A stretch of 64,000 nucleotides of DNA from Thermoanaerobaculia bacterium (GTDB lineage: Bacteria > Acidobacteriota > Thermoanaerobaculia > Multivoradales > JAGPDF01), in assembly GCA_018057705.1 (NCBI GenBank), contig JAGPDF010000003.1, positions 44,408 to 108,407 on the forward strand, written 5' to 3'. Below, in pieces: positions 51,319-59,876 of the stretch. A model generated the notes under the pieces. The model searched no databases, was not told the DNA's origin, and was given only the letters and a program-made list of their open reading frames with translations. Numbering within the stretch: position 1 is the stretch's first letter; the number at the start of each line of letters is the position of its first letter. A program made the position numbers and the translations under genes.

Positions 51319-52569
51319 ATGTTCTCGAATCGTGCCCGCATCGCTGTCGTGGCTGGACTTGTCGTCATCGGACTCGCGGCGCCGTCCGCGGCGGTCAAAC
51401 GCCGCGCCTTCGTGACCTCGGTCGCCGGGAACGGCAACCTGGCCTCCTGGGCGCTCGCCGGCGGCGGAGTGGGCCTCGCAGCCGGCGACAACATCTGTCG
51501 CGCCCGGGCCTTCATCGCCGACCTTCCGAACCCCGGCAGCTACTACGCCTGGCTCTCGACCGCGTCGACGGACGCCTACTGCCATGTCCAGGGGCAGACC
51601 GGCAAGAAGGCCAATGGCTGCGTCGGCACCGCGACGGGCGCAGGCCCCTGGTACCGCTACGACGGCGTCGGCCGATTCAGCGGCTCGATCGACGAGCTCA
51701 CCGACTTCGCGAGCCAGGCGATCTACCAGCCCATCCGCTTCGACGAGCTCGGCAATGAGCTCTCGGGCACTGGGGATGGCTTCTGGACCTCGACTTCGAA
51801 GACCGGCGAGGCCGGTCCCGACACCTGCTCGGGTTGGATCGTCGGCAGTTCGGGGGCCGCCGGATCCACCGGACTCCCGGACCGGACCTGGGACGACTGG
51901 ACGGCCTACCTCATCAGCGCATGCGACAACGAGCGCCGACTCCTCTGCCTGGAAGGCGGGACGAGCGAGGTGACGCCGGTCCCCTGGGTTCCGGCCGCGC
52001 TCGTCTTCACGACCTCGGTCTCGGGGTCCGGCGATCTCTCGACCTGGCCCGAGGCCGGGGGAGAGACCGGTCTCGCGGCGGCCGACAACATCTGCCAGAG
52101 CCTGGCCACCGCTGCCCACCTGCCTTCACCGGGTTCGTTCTTCGCCTGGCTGTCGACGAACGCGACCGATGCCGGCGACCGACTGACGCTCACCGGCACG
52201 CCGATCCGGCGCGTCGACGGGTTTCGCGTGGCCGACTCGAAGAGCGACCTGCTGGCTACCGGGGCGGACAACAGCCTGCATGTCGACGAGGCGGGCCGCT
52301 ATCTCTCCTACACGAACCTCTGGACCGGAACGGACGGCGACGGCACCGCCACCGTCGACAACTGCGATGGCTGGAGCTCGGCGGTAGCGACCGACGATGG
52401 ACACACTGGATTCGGCAACGCGGCCTACTCGGAAGTCTGGACGCAGATCGGTGCCTACGATTGCGACCTGACCCACCGGCTCGCCTGCTTCTCTAACGTC
52501 GAGGTCCTCTTCTGGGACGGCTTCGATCTCTCGGAGAACACCGAGCGCTGGTCGGCGGTCGTGCCGTGA
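51319..52569 (+). CDS. secreted DUF1554-like protein, tandem copy 1
   Basis: 416 residues, ATG at 51319 after AGGGGG. A signal peptide (RIAVVAGLVVIGLAAPSAA) is followed by VKRRAFVTSVAGNGNL. Two DUF1554-like units, about 25-205 and 215-395, each with 'LAAGDNICRARA-x-LPNPGSYYAWLST' and 'DTCSGW' or 'DNCDGW' cores with conserved Cys and Trp. The linker CLEGGTSEVTPVPWVPAALVF separates them. The protein ends FWDGFDLSENTERWSAVVP. DUF1554 units resemble C-type-lectin/collagen-like folds in Leptospira and other surface proteins. Its stop overlaps the next paralogue's GTG start (GTGA). Confidence 0.85.
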   Translation: MFSNRARIAVVAGLVVIGLAAPSAAVKRRAFVTSVAGNGNLASWALAGGGVGLAAGDNICRARAFIADLPNPGSYYAWLSTASTDAYCHVQGQTGKKANGCVGTATGAGPWYRYDGVGRFSGSIDELTDFASQAIYQPIRFDELGNELSGTGDGFWTSTSKTGEAGPDTCSGWIVGSSGAAGSTGLPDRTWDDWTAYLISACDNERRLLCLEGGTSEVTPVPWVPAALVFTTSVSGSGDLSTWPEAGGETGLAAADNICQSLATAAHLPSPGSFFAWLSTNATDAGDRLTLTGTPIRRVDGFRVADSKSDLLATGADNSLHVDEAGRYLSYTNLWTGTDGDGTATVDNCDGWSSAVATDDGHTGFGNAAYSEVWTQIGAYDCDLTHRLACFSNVEVLFWDGFDLSENTERWSAVVP

Positions 52570-53801
52570 GAGTCGCCCTGGCTCTCGCTCTCGCTCTCGT
52601 CGTCGCCGCTCCAGCCAACGCCGTCAAACGCCGCGCATTCGTGACTTCCGTCACCGGCACCGGCAATCTGCACTCGTGGGCCGATTCGGGCGGGCTCTCC
52701 GGCGTCGCCGCGGGCGACAACATCTGTCGCGTCCGCGCCGCCGCTGGCGGCTTGCCGAATCCCACCGCCTACCGCGCCTGGCTCTCGACGGCCGCGACCG
52801 ACGCCTACTGCCACGTCCAAGGCCAGACGGGTAAGAAGGACCCTGGCTGTGTCGGCACGCCGGAGCCTGCCGGGCCGTGGTACCGGTACGACGGCGTGGG
52901 GCGCTTCACCGGCACGCTCGACGAGCTCACCGGCCCTGAGCGACGGATCTACCAACCGATCCGCTACGACGAACTGGGCAACGATGCGACGACTCTCGAG
53001 AGGAGCTACTGGACCGGAACGGACTCAACCGGAGAGGTCGCGGCAGACATCTGCGGCAGCTGGGTCGTGGCCTCCAGCGGGGCCTCGGGCAAGGGCGGGG
53101 CGGCGGAAGAGTCCGCCGGCGGCTGGACGTCGTCAACAATCGGCTCCTGCGCCGGAACGTCCCGACTTCTTTGCCTGGAAGCCGGGGCGAGCGAGGTCAC
53201 GCCCGTTCCCTGGATTCCGGCGGCTCTCGTCTTCGCCACTTCCACCCAGGGTCACGGCGACCTTTCCGCCTGGCCCGGCGCCAATGGCGAGGACGGCCTC
53301 GCCGCCGGAGATGCGATCTGCCGGAGCCGCGCATCGGCCGCGCATCTGCCGTCACCCGCGTCGTTCTTCGCCTGGCTCTCGACCGATTCGATTGGCGCCG
53401 GAACTCGCATGACGCTCGCCGGCACTCCGTATCGGCGCGTGGACGGTTTCCGGATCGCCAGTTCCGCGGCCGACTTGCTGGCGAATGGCGCCGACAACAC
53501 GCTGCATGTCGATGAGTTCGGGCAGTACGCCTCGCCCTACCGCCTGGCGTTCACCGGAACGCTCCCCGATGGAACGCCGGGTCTGGCGAACTGCGCTGGC
53601 TGGACGTCGGTCTCGGCGTTTGACGAGGCGACCTACGGCTTGCTCTACCGCGCCTACGATGGCACCTGGACCGACCGGGACGAAGGCACATGCAGCGGCA
53701 CCGAGAAGCGCCTCATCTGCTTCTCGAACCGCGAGGTCCTCTTCTGGGACGGCTTCGATCTGTCCGAGAACACCGAGCGCTGGTCGGCGGTGGTGCCGTG
53801 A
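52566..53801 (+). CDS. secreted DUF1554-like protein, tandem copy 2
   Basis: 411 residues from GTG at 52566, overlapping copy 1 by four bases. The signal peptide starts almost at once (RVALALALALVVAAPANA) and is encoded partly by GCTCTC repeats. It has the same plan as copy 1: KRRAFVTSVTGTGNL, two Cys/Trp-rich units, the linker SEVTPVPWIPAALVF and the tail FWDGFDLSENTERWSAVVP. Divergence between copies lies mostly inside the units, so they may recognise different ligands. Confidence 0.85.
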   Translation: MRVALALALALVVAAPANAVKRRAFVTSVTGTGNLHSWADSGGLSGVAAGDNICRVRAAAGGLPNPTAYRAWLSTAATDAYCHVQGQTGKKDPGCVGTPEPAGPWYRYDGVGRFTGTLDELTGPERRIYQPIRYDELGNDATTLERSYWTGTDSTGEVAADICGSWVVASSGASGKGGAAEESAGGWTSSTIGSCAGTSRLLCLEAGASEVTPVPWIPAALVFATSTQGHGDLSAWPGANGEDGLAAGDAICRSRASAAHLPSPASFFAWLSTDSIGAGTRMTLAGTPYRRVDGFRIASSAADLLANGADNTLHVDEFGQYASPYRLAFTGTLPDGTPGLANCAGWTSVSAFDEATYGLLYRAYDGTWTDRDEGTCSGTEKRLICFSNREVLFWDGFDLSENTERWSAVVP

Positions 53802-55051
53802 GGGTGGCTCTCGCTCTCGCTCTCGCTCTCGCTCTCGCTCTCGCTATCGCTCTCGCCGCTCCCGCCAGTGCGGTCAAGCGCCGGGCTTTCGTCACTTCGG
53901 TCGCCGGCAACGGCAACCTCACCTCCTGGTCCGATTCCGGCGGGCTCTCCGGACTCGCTGCAGGCGACCTCATTTGCAAGAATCGCGCGCTCCTGGGGGG
54001 TCTACCGAACTTCTCGGGCTTTCGCGCCTGGCTATCGACGGCTTCGACGGACGCCTTTTGCCACGTGCAGGGACAGACCGGACGAAAGGGCACCGGTTGC
54101 GTCGGGACACCGGTACCGGCGGGCCCGTGGTACCGCTACGACGGTGTCGGCCGGTTTTCTGGAACGGTCGATGAGCTGACCGACCCGCTCCACCCGGAGA
54201 TCTACCAGCCGATCCACTTCGACGAATTGGGCAACGAGCTCTCGCAGGACTCCGGCAACTACTGGACCGGAACCGGACAGGACGGAACCGCCTCCGACTG
54301 GACCTGCGCCGGCTGGGTCGTCGGCACCAATGGTGCTACGGGAAAGACGGGAACGCCCGAGCGTTCGGTCTACTGGTGGACTTCCGACCTCACCAACGAC
54401 TGCGATCGCCTGCGGCGGCTGCTTTGCGTCGAGTCCGGAACGAGCGAGGTCACTCCGGTCCCCTGGGTGCCGGCGGCGCTGGTCTTTTCGACCTCAGCGC
54501 TAGGCAGCGGCAATCTGGGCGCGTGGCCCGAAGCCGGCGCGGCGACCGGTCTCGCTGCCGGCGATGCGATCTGCCGCAATCTCGCCGCGGCGGCTCATCT
54601 GCCCTCGCCCGAGGCATTCGTCGCCTGGCTGTCGACCGATCCGGTCGCGGCGAGCAGTCGCCTGACGCTCGAGGACACGCCGTTGCGCCGGGTGGACGGT
54701 TTCCGGCTCGCCAACTCGAAGGCCGACCTGCTCACGAGCGGCTCCGCCAACACCCTCCACGTCGACGAGCAGGGGCAGTATCTGGCGCAGCTCAACTGGC
54801 ACTGGTCCGGCAGCTTCGGTGGTGGCTCCTCCTCGGGAATCAACTGCGACGGCTGGACATCTTCCGATCCCGGCGATGACGGCGACTACGGGGTTTCCGA
54901 CTTCGCCTACGGCGCCGAATGGAGCGCCTTCTGGAGCACACCGTGCAGCCAGTCGCTCCGCCTCCTCTGTTTCTCCAACCGAGAGGTCCTGTTCTGGGAC
55001 GGCTTCGATCTGTCGGAAAACACCGAGCGCTGGTCGGCGGTGACGCCGTGA
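53798..55051 (+). CDS. secreted DUF1554-like protein, tandem copy 3
   Basis: 417 residues from GTG at 53798, overlapping copy 2 by four bases. The signal peptide h-region is a run of Leu-Ala (LALALALALALAIALA) encoded by eight GCTCTC-type hexamers. The rest follows copies 1 and 2 (KRRAFVTSVAGNGNL, CVESGTSEVTPVPWVPAALVF, tail DGFDLSENTERWSAVTP). The stop is three bases from the convergent sigma-factor gene. The three genes form one translational unit. Confidence 0.85.
   Translation: MRVALALALALALALAIALAAPASAVKRRAFVTSVAGNGNLTSWSDSGGLSGLAAGDLICKNRALLGGLPNFSGFRAWLSTASTDAFCHVQGQTGRKGTGCVGTPVPAGPWYRYDGVGRFSGTVDELTDPLHPEIYQPIHFDELGNELSQDSGNYWTGTGQDGTASDWTCAGWVVGTNGATGKTGTPERSVYWWTSDLTNDCDRLRRLLCVESGTSEVTPVPWVPAALVFSTSALGSGNLGAWPEAGAATGLAAGDAICRNLAAAAHLPSPEAFVAWLSTDPVAASSRLTLEDTPLRRVDGFRLANSKADLLTSGSANTLHVDEQGQYLAQLNWHWSGSFGGGSSSGINCDGWTSSDPGDDGDYGVSDFAYGAEWSAFWSTPCSQSLRLLCFSNREVLFWDGFDLSENTERWSAVTP
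53807..53854 (+). repeat. GCTCTC hexanucleotide microsatellite inside a signal peptide
   Basis: Six perfect GCTCTC units, one GCTATC and one more GCTCTC. Each unit adds Leu-Ala in frame, so slippage would change the length of the export signal without breaking the gene. A shorter version lies in copy 2 near 52575-52600. Confidence 0.95.
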
Positions 55052-55054
55052 GGG

Positions 55055-55621
55055 TCAGGTCCGCTGGGGCGCCTGGAGCTCGCCCAGCTCACGTGCCAGG
55101 CGCAGGCTGGCGCGCTTCGTGGCCATGCGGGCGGCGGCGGCTGTGGGGTGCCCGGTGGCGAGCGCCAGCTCCTCGAACGGCAGGCCGAGCTCGATGCGCC
55201 CGATGATCAGGTCGCGGTCGGCCTCGGGGAGCTTCACCAGCGCAGCGCGGTACTGACGGCGCTCCTGGGATTCGATCGTGTCGTCGAGTGGGCTGGGGGC
55301 GAAGTCCGGACCTTCCGCCAAGGCCCCGTTGCGAACCTCGCCCCGCTCGGCGCGCCGGATCTCGTCCCGCACCCGGTTGCGGATCGCCAGCAGGAGGTAG
55401 TTGCGGAGCTTCTCAGGATCGGCGGTGTCGAGCTCTCCGAGCTGACGGAGCACATTCACCAGCGTCTCCTGGACCAGGTCGTCGGTCTCCATGCGCCGTC
55501 GCGCCCGCTGGGGGAGCCGTCCCCGCGCGAAGCGCTCGACGAACGGCAAGAGCGAGAGGATCGCCCGCTGCGCCCGCCGCAGATGCTCTCCCGCCCCTCC
55601 CCCAGGCCCTTCGAGTTCCAT
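55055..55621 (-). CDS. ECF-type sigma factor (second)
   Basis: 188 residues from ATG at 55621 (TTGGAG upstream). Region 2: ILSLLPFVERFARGRLPQRARRRMETDDLVQETLVNVLRQL, then LRNYLLLAIRNRVRDEIRRAE. Region 4: LVKLPEADRDLIIGRIELGLPFEELALATGHPTAAAARMATKRASLRL. No anti-sigma gene is adjacent. It faces the three DUF1554 genes at its end and the Mrr-related gene at its start (99-base divergent gap). Confidence 0.87.
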   Translation of the reverse strand: MELEGPGGGAGEHLRRAQRAILSLLPFVERFARGRLPQRARRRMETDDLVQETLVNVLRQLGELDTADPEKLRNYLLLAIRNRVRDEIRRAERGEVRNGALAEGPDFAPSPLDDTIESQERRQYRAALVKLPEADRDLIIGRIELGLPFEELALATGHPTAAAARMATKRASLRLARELGELQAPQRT

Positions 55622-55719
55622 CGCCGGCTCCAATCGGTCCCCCGTGCGGACTCTACGCGAAGGGCACCCATTCCGCCTCAATCTGTTCGATTCGGCGCCG
55701 TCGATCGTTCTATTCGTAT

Positions 55720-57030
55720 GTGAGCCATATCGGACCCTTCACGGTCAGCGGCGACTCCCCGGGCCCCCCCTCGTGTGCCCTGGAGCTCCGGCACGACGGG
55801 CTGGGCAAGCACCGCCTGATTCGCGGCAGAAGCGAGGAGGTCGTCCGGCGAAAAGCCGAGGTCCAGGCGGCGGACTGGGACGCTCGCTGGCACGTGGTCG
55901 AGGGCCGCCGGCGGGAGCAGGCGGCCCGGCTTCACGGCAGGCGCTCCGCGGACGCAAGACGGGCCCTTGCCGCTGCGAGGAGCGACCTCAAGCGACAGGA
56001 GCTCGTCCAGGTCGACTCGCTGCTCAAGTTCGCGCTCGCCGTCTACGACCCCGTCGACTGGACGAAGCTCAAGGAGAAGGGCACGTTCGACGAGAAGCGA
56101 CCCGAGATCGCGCCCCTTCCGGCGCCGGCGGACTCGCGCGAACTACCGCCTGAGCCGCAGGCCACCGACCTTGCCTACCTGCCTGCGCTGGGCATCCTCG
56201 ACCGCGTCCTCCCCGCTCGCAGGGCGCGAACGATCGCCGGCTGCCGCGCTCGGTTCGAGACCGACCACGCCCGCTGGGCAAAGATCGCGGAAGAGCTCCG
56301 GAACGCCGACGCCGAGTCCTCGAGAAAGCACTTCGAGATGGTCGCTCTCCGCACCGAGGCGCATGCATTCAACGTTGCGGCCTGGGAGCTTCGCCGGCGC
56401 GACTTCCTGGCGCGGAAGGCGGCGACGAACGACGCCGTGGACGCCATCCGTGCCGCCTATCTTGCGCTCGTCCCGGACGCGGTGGCGGAGTACTGCGATC
56501 TCGTCCTTTCGCAGTCGCAGTATCCCGACTGCTTTCCCAGAGAGTTCGACCTCGACTACCACGCCGCCAGGAGTCTCCTGGTGGTGGACAACCTGCTACC
56601 CGCTCCGGCCGACCTGCCCACGCTCGAAGCGGTTCACTACGTTTCGAGTCTCGACGATTTCGAGGAGCAGCACATTCCACAGTCTCGAGCCGACGCGCGC
56701 TACGATGAAGTCCTCTGCAAGGTCGCGCTGCGCACGGTGCACGAACTGTTCGAGGCCGACCAGGCCGGCGCCCTGCAGACGGTCGTCTGGAACGGCGTCG
56801 TCTCTTCCCCGGACCGGGCAGGCGGAAGCTTCACCGCCTGCGTCCTCTCGCTGCGTGCGCACCGCGACGCCTTCAAGACTCTCCACCTCGCCCAGGTCGA
56901 CCCCAGGAGCTGCCTCGAGGCCTTCGAGTGCGTCGCCGGCGAGAGGCTCCACGAGCTCGACGCCGTGACACCGCTGGTGCCGCTCCGCCCCGCCCCCGGC
57001 CGCAAACCGCTGCCGCGGGAGTGCTGGTAG
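55720..57030 (+). CDS. protein resembling the N-terminal regulatory part of Mrr-type restriction endonucleases, no catalytic domain
   Basis: 436 residues from GTG at 55720; the frame is open further upstream but that part is shadow of the sigma gene. ALELRHDGLGKHRLIRGRSEEVVRRKAEVQAADWDARW is followed by a long helical section and by EAVHYVSSLDDFEEQHIPQSRADARYDEVLCKVALRTVHELFEADQAGALQTVVWNGVV. From memory, this resembles the conserved leader of proteins that end in an Mrr_cat PD-(D/E)xK nuclease. Here the chain stops about where that domain would begin (VTPLVPLRPAPGRKPLPRECW). It could be a natural stand-alone regulator or a truncated endonuclease. No methylase is nearby. Confidence 0.55.
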   Translation: MSHIGPFTVSGDSPGPPSCALELRHDGLGKHRLIRGRSEEVVRRKAEVQAADWDARWHVVEGRRREQAARLHGRRSADARRALAAARSDLKRQELVQVDSLLKFALAVYDPVDWTKLKEKGTFDEKRPEIAPLPAPADSRELPPEPQATDLAYLPALGILDRVLPARRARTIAGCRARFETDHARWAKIAEELRNADAESSRKHFEMVALRTEAHAFNVAAWELRRRDFLARKAATNDAVDAIRAAYLALVPDAVAEYCDLVLSQSQYPDCFPREFDLDYHAARSLLVVDNLLPAPADLPTLEAVHYVSSLDDFEEQHIPQSRADARYDEVLCKVALRTVHELFEADQAGALQTVVWNGVVSSPDRAGGSFTACVLSLRAHRDAFKTLHLAQVDPRSCLEAFECVAGERLHELDAVTPLVPLRPAPGRKPLPRECW

Positions 57031-57227
57031 GGGTCCCATTGTCCCTTCGACTCACGAACCCGCGGCTGCCCGCCGCCGGAAAGTGACCGGGGGCCTCCCG
57101 GGGTAGCACGACCGGGCAAGTTCGCTTAGACTCGCAGAAATCTGAAGCCGACCGATCCCGTAGTGGTGCGACCCGTCAGGGTCGGATCGTGCTTCCTACA
57201 GGCGAACCAACCTCAAGGAGGGTTCTC

Positions 57228-58025
57228 ATGCGCTCACCACGTTTCGCCGCTGTCCTCGCATTCTGCCTCTTCGTCCTTCTGGCCGTCGCCGGCGGTCCGC
57301 TCCACGCTCAGGCCTGCACGGTCGCCTCCGGAGCGGCGACCTGGACCATCCCGGCGACGTCCCACTACGATGTAAGCCCGACGTCGAACTTCACGGGCGT
57401 GGGCACCGGCGACTATCTGTTCGAGGACGGCTGGTGGTTCCGGGTTTCGGGCGACGCCCAGGAGTTCTTCTTTCCGGCGCCGACCACGACGACCTGCGCC
57501 GCCGCCGCGGGAACGATCACCTGGAGCAACGTCTCGGCTCGCGGCTTCGACGCCTCGCTCGCCGTTGCCATCACCTCGCTCGGCGCCGGGTCGGGTGAAG
57601 TGATCCAGACGATGACGATCACCAATCTCAGCGATGCCGCGCCGTTGACGATCGACCTCTTCCATTTCGCCGATTTCGACGTCAACGGCACTGCTGGTAC
57701 GGACACCGCCACCCTCGGGAATCCCAATACGTTCATTCAAGTGGCGGACACCACCGCGGGCACCGCCGAGTACCGCGCGTTCGGTCCGGCCGCGACCTCC
57801 TACATGGTGCGCGCGTTTGGCGCGGCGGACGTCGCTGTGCTGCTCGGCGATGCCGACGTCGACAACCTCGACAACACCGGCCTGCCGTTCGCCAGCGGCG
57901 ACATCACCAGCGCCTTCCAGTGGTCGCTGGTCATTCCTGCGCTAGGTAGCGCTTCGGTCAGCGTCGCCCTGACGGGGAATCAGCCTGCTACTCCGGTCGA
58001 GCTGCTGCAGTTCTCGATCGACTGA
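57228..58025 (+). CDS. secreted protein of unknown function with PVELLQFSID terminus
   Basis: 265 residues from ATG at 57228 with AAGGAGG upstream; the frame also opens at 57189 but without a site. Signal peptide FAAVLAFCLFVLLAVAGGPLHA. The mature chain is beta-rich (ATSHYDVSPTSNFTGVGTGDYLFEDGWWFRVSG ... QTMTITNLSDAAPLTIDLFHFADFDVNG), resembling secreted 'DUF-type' domains that precede sorting tails. It ends TPVELLQFSID, matching the beta-propeller protein at 28241-29275. Confidence 0.75.
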   Translation: MRSPRFAAVLAFCLFVLLAVAGGPLHAQACTVASGAATWTIPATSHYDVSPTSNFTGVGTGDYLFEDGWWFRVSGDAQEFFFPAPTTTTCAAAAGTITWSNVSARGFDASLAVAITSLGAGSGEVIQTMTITNLSDAAPLTIDLFHFADFDVNGTAGTDTATLGNPNTFIQVADTTAGTAEYRAFGPAATSYMVRAFGAADVAVLLGDADVDNLDNTGLPFASGDITSAFQWSLVIPALGSASVSVALTGNQPATPVELLQFSID

Positions 58026-58038
58026 GATCCGCCTGACT

Positions 58039-58068
58039 CCCGGGCGCCGCGCCTCCCGCGCGCCCGGG
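58039..58068. terminator. hairpin after the PVELLQFSID gene
   Basis: CCCGGGCGC (58039-58047) pairs with GCGCCCGGG (58060-58068) across 12 bases, followed by CGCGTTTCACC. A short T-run only. It lies between convergent genes. Confidence 0.5.
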
Positions 58069-58168
58069 CGCGTTTCACCCTCCGACTCCCCGGCTCACCT
58101 CGTCCTTTCCCCCGGCCCCAGGACAGCGGCGAGAGCTCCGGCTCACGCCGCGCGCGGCTCGTGCGCTT

Positions 58169-59074
58169 TCAGCAGGGCCCGCAGGCGGAACAGAGGTCCT
58201 GGCAGCAATCGAGGCGGGAGAGACAGTCTTCGTCGCAGTTGCAGGCGCGTCCAGGCTCGAAGAGGAAGCACTGGCCGAAGCACGAGCTCGTTGCCGGTGC
58301 GACGAGCGACCAGTCGAGCTCCGGCGGATCGAATTCGAAGCCGTTGTCGAAAACCGAGTCAGGCCCCGGCGGGACGCAGGTCGAAGCCATCGCCGGGAGA
58401 ATGAAGGCGGCCAGTTGGTTGTCGGCGCGGGTCGAGAGCGCGAAGGTCTCGCAGTGGTCGTCCGTGCCGGAGGCGATGCCCGCGATCGCCCGTTGCCCCC
58501 CTGGTGCGACCAGCACTGGCGAGCCCGAGTCCGCGGCGCAGAAGTTGGCGACGGTGCCGTCCGTGGTGATCACCAGGCTTGTCAGCGTGAGCACGTCCAC
58601 GCTGGCGAAGCGTTTCACCCCGGCGCCGCCCGCTCCGTCGGAGCCGAGCCCCACGATCGTGACCGACGTCCCGGAGCCGCCGGGGGCGGCGAAGCCGAGT
58701 GGCGGCACCGCAGTCGCGCTCGCCAGGGAGACGACGGCGAGATCGAACTCACCCGGTGTCCCGGCCCACTGGGGATGAAGCTCGGCCGCGACGAGGTCGG
58801 CCTCGAAATCGGCCGGGCCGGCGATGTCCGGGCCGAGAAAGAAGCGCATGTCGGTGATCGTGCCCGACTCGACGCAATGCGCCGCGGTCAGGATGCAGGC
58901 GGGGCCGATGAGGACGCCGCCGCAGAAGAGCGTCGCGCCCTGGATCAGCGCGCCGACCTCGGGGAATTCGGTCGTGGTCGTCCCGCCGACGACCGCCGCC
59001 ATCGGCGAGGCGAGGAACGCCACCCCGACTGGAAGCCCAACGAGCCAGCGAAGAACTTTGCGCCGAACGTGCAT
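58169..59074 (-). CDS. secreted trypsin-like serine protease with somatomedin-B-like C-terminus
   Basis: 301 residues from ATG at 59074, GGGAGGA upstream. A signal peptide (LRWLVGLPVGVAFLASPMAA) is followed by VVGGTTTTEFPEVGAL, the usual activation-site start. The triad is visible: His in ILTAAHCVE, Asp in EFDLAVVSL and Ser in FCAADSGSPVLV (GDSGGP is changed to ADSGSP). After the protease comes FDNGFEFDPPELDWSLVAP, here internal, then a Cys-rich 35-residue module (CFGQCF ... CNCDEDCLSRLDCCQDLCSAC) whose spacing matches somatomedin B. Exported; target unknown. Confidence 0.87.
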   Translation of the reverse strand: MHVRRKVLRWLVGLPVGVAFLASPMAAVVGGTTTTEFPEVGALIQGATLFCGGVLIGPACILTAAHCVESGTITDMRFFLGPDIAGPADFEADLVAAELHPQWAGTPGEFDLAVVSLASATAVPPLGFAAPGGSGTSVTIVGLGSDGAGGAGVKRFASVDVLTLTSLVITTDGTVANFCAADSGSPVLVAPGGQRAIAGIASGTDDHCETFALSTRADNQLAAFILPAMASTCVPPGPDSVFDNGFEFDPPELDWSLVAPATSSCFGQCFLFEPGRACNCDEDCLSRLDCCQDLCSACGPC

Positions 59075-59319
59075 CCCATCCTCCCGCCGCTGTCGCGGCC
59101 AGCTGCAGCGTGCTCGATCTGACGCAAGCGCATCACACGCCGCGCTCCGACACAAAGGCCGAAGGAATGAGTTGCTCCCCCACCAAAGCGAGGAGCCCCC
59201 TCCTTACTTTGGACAGCGCTCCAAAGGCGAGCGCATTTCAGGATTGGACTTCAGCAGCGGCCTCGATCGGTCCGCAGGCGCCGGACGCTCGTCTGCGGCA
59301 AGCGCCGCGAGGGCGCTTG

Positions 59320-59628
59320 CTACTCGTAGTGCGTCCACATCCGTAGGACGCGGACCGTTCGGAGCTCGGGAAAGACCTCATAGACCAGACGATGCTGAAT
59401 GTTGATGCGGCGGGAGAACGCGCCGGCGAGATCGCCAACGAGCTTCTCGAAGTGGGGCGGGGACTGGAACGGGTCTTCACGGATCACGGCCAGCAGGTTC
59501 TCCGCCCTATCCTTGAGCCCGCTCTGCGAGAGCTTCTTCGCGTCACGAACTGCCTGACGGGTGAACACGACCTCCCAAGCGCCGGGAGGCGGCTCCGCAG
59601 CCTTTACTCGCCCGGACCCTGCCTTCAC
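59320..59628 (-). CDS. YoeB/Txe-type mRNA endoribonuclease toxin
   Basis: 102 residues from GTG at 59628, overlapping the antitoxin stop (GTGA). Visible YoeB features: WEVVFTRQAVRDAKKL, PFQSPPHFEKLVGDLAGAFSRRINIQHRLVYEV and RVLRMWTHYE. The RRI..QHRLVYEV core and C-terminal HY are conserved in this family. It cleaves mRNA at the ribosome when free of antitoxin. Confidence 0.9.
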   Translation of the reverse strand: MKAGSGRVKAAEPPPGAWEVVFTRQAVRDAKKLSQSGLKDRAENLLAVIREDPFQSPPHFEKLVGDLAGAFSRRINIQHRLVYEVFPELRTVRVLRMWTHYE

Positions 59629-59876
59629 CAGGAGAGCTTCTTCACCGCCTTCGAGAGCGGCTCCGCCATCCCCTCGCGAATCGAGTCGCGCATGCCAGGA
59701 ATCGAAAGCAGGTAGAGCGTCTCGTCGATCGCGCGCCAGTCGTCCTCCGAGACCAGCACGGCATTGCCCCGCCGCCCGGTAATCGTCACCGGCTCACTCG
59801 ACTCCGCGACCTCGTCCACCAGCCGATAGAGGTTCTGCCGCGCCTTCGTTGCGGGGATCGTCTTCACACGGGACAT
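59625..59876 (-). CDS. YefM/Phd-type antitoxin
   Basis: 83 residues if the ATG at 59876 is used. A GTG at 59867 (giving VKTIPATKARQNLY) is equally possible and would be leaderless (see the promoter entry). KTIPATKARQNLYRLVDEVAESSEPVTITGRRGNAVLVSEDDW is the Phd/YefM DNA-binding domain; the C-terminal helical part binds the toxin. It probably autorepresses through two CGTACG sites at its own start. Confidence 0.88.
   Translation of the reverse strand: MSRVKTIPATKARQNLYRLVDEVAESSEPVTITGRRGNAVLVSEDDWRAIDETLYLLSIPGMRDSIREGMAEPLSKAVKKLSW

Noticed and set aside
53690-53797. N-terminal extension of the third DUF1554-like gene into the second.
   Set aside because: The GTG at 53798 directly opens a signal peptide and matches the overlap seen between copies 1 and 2.
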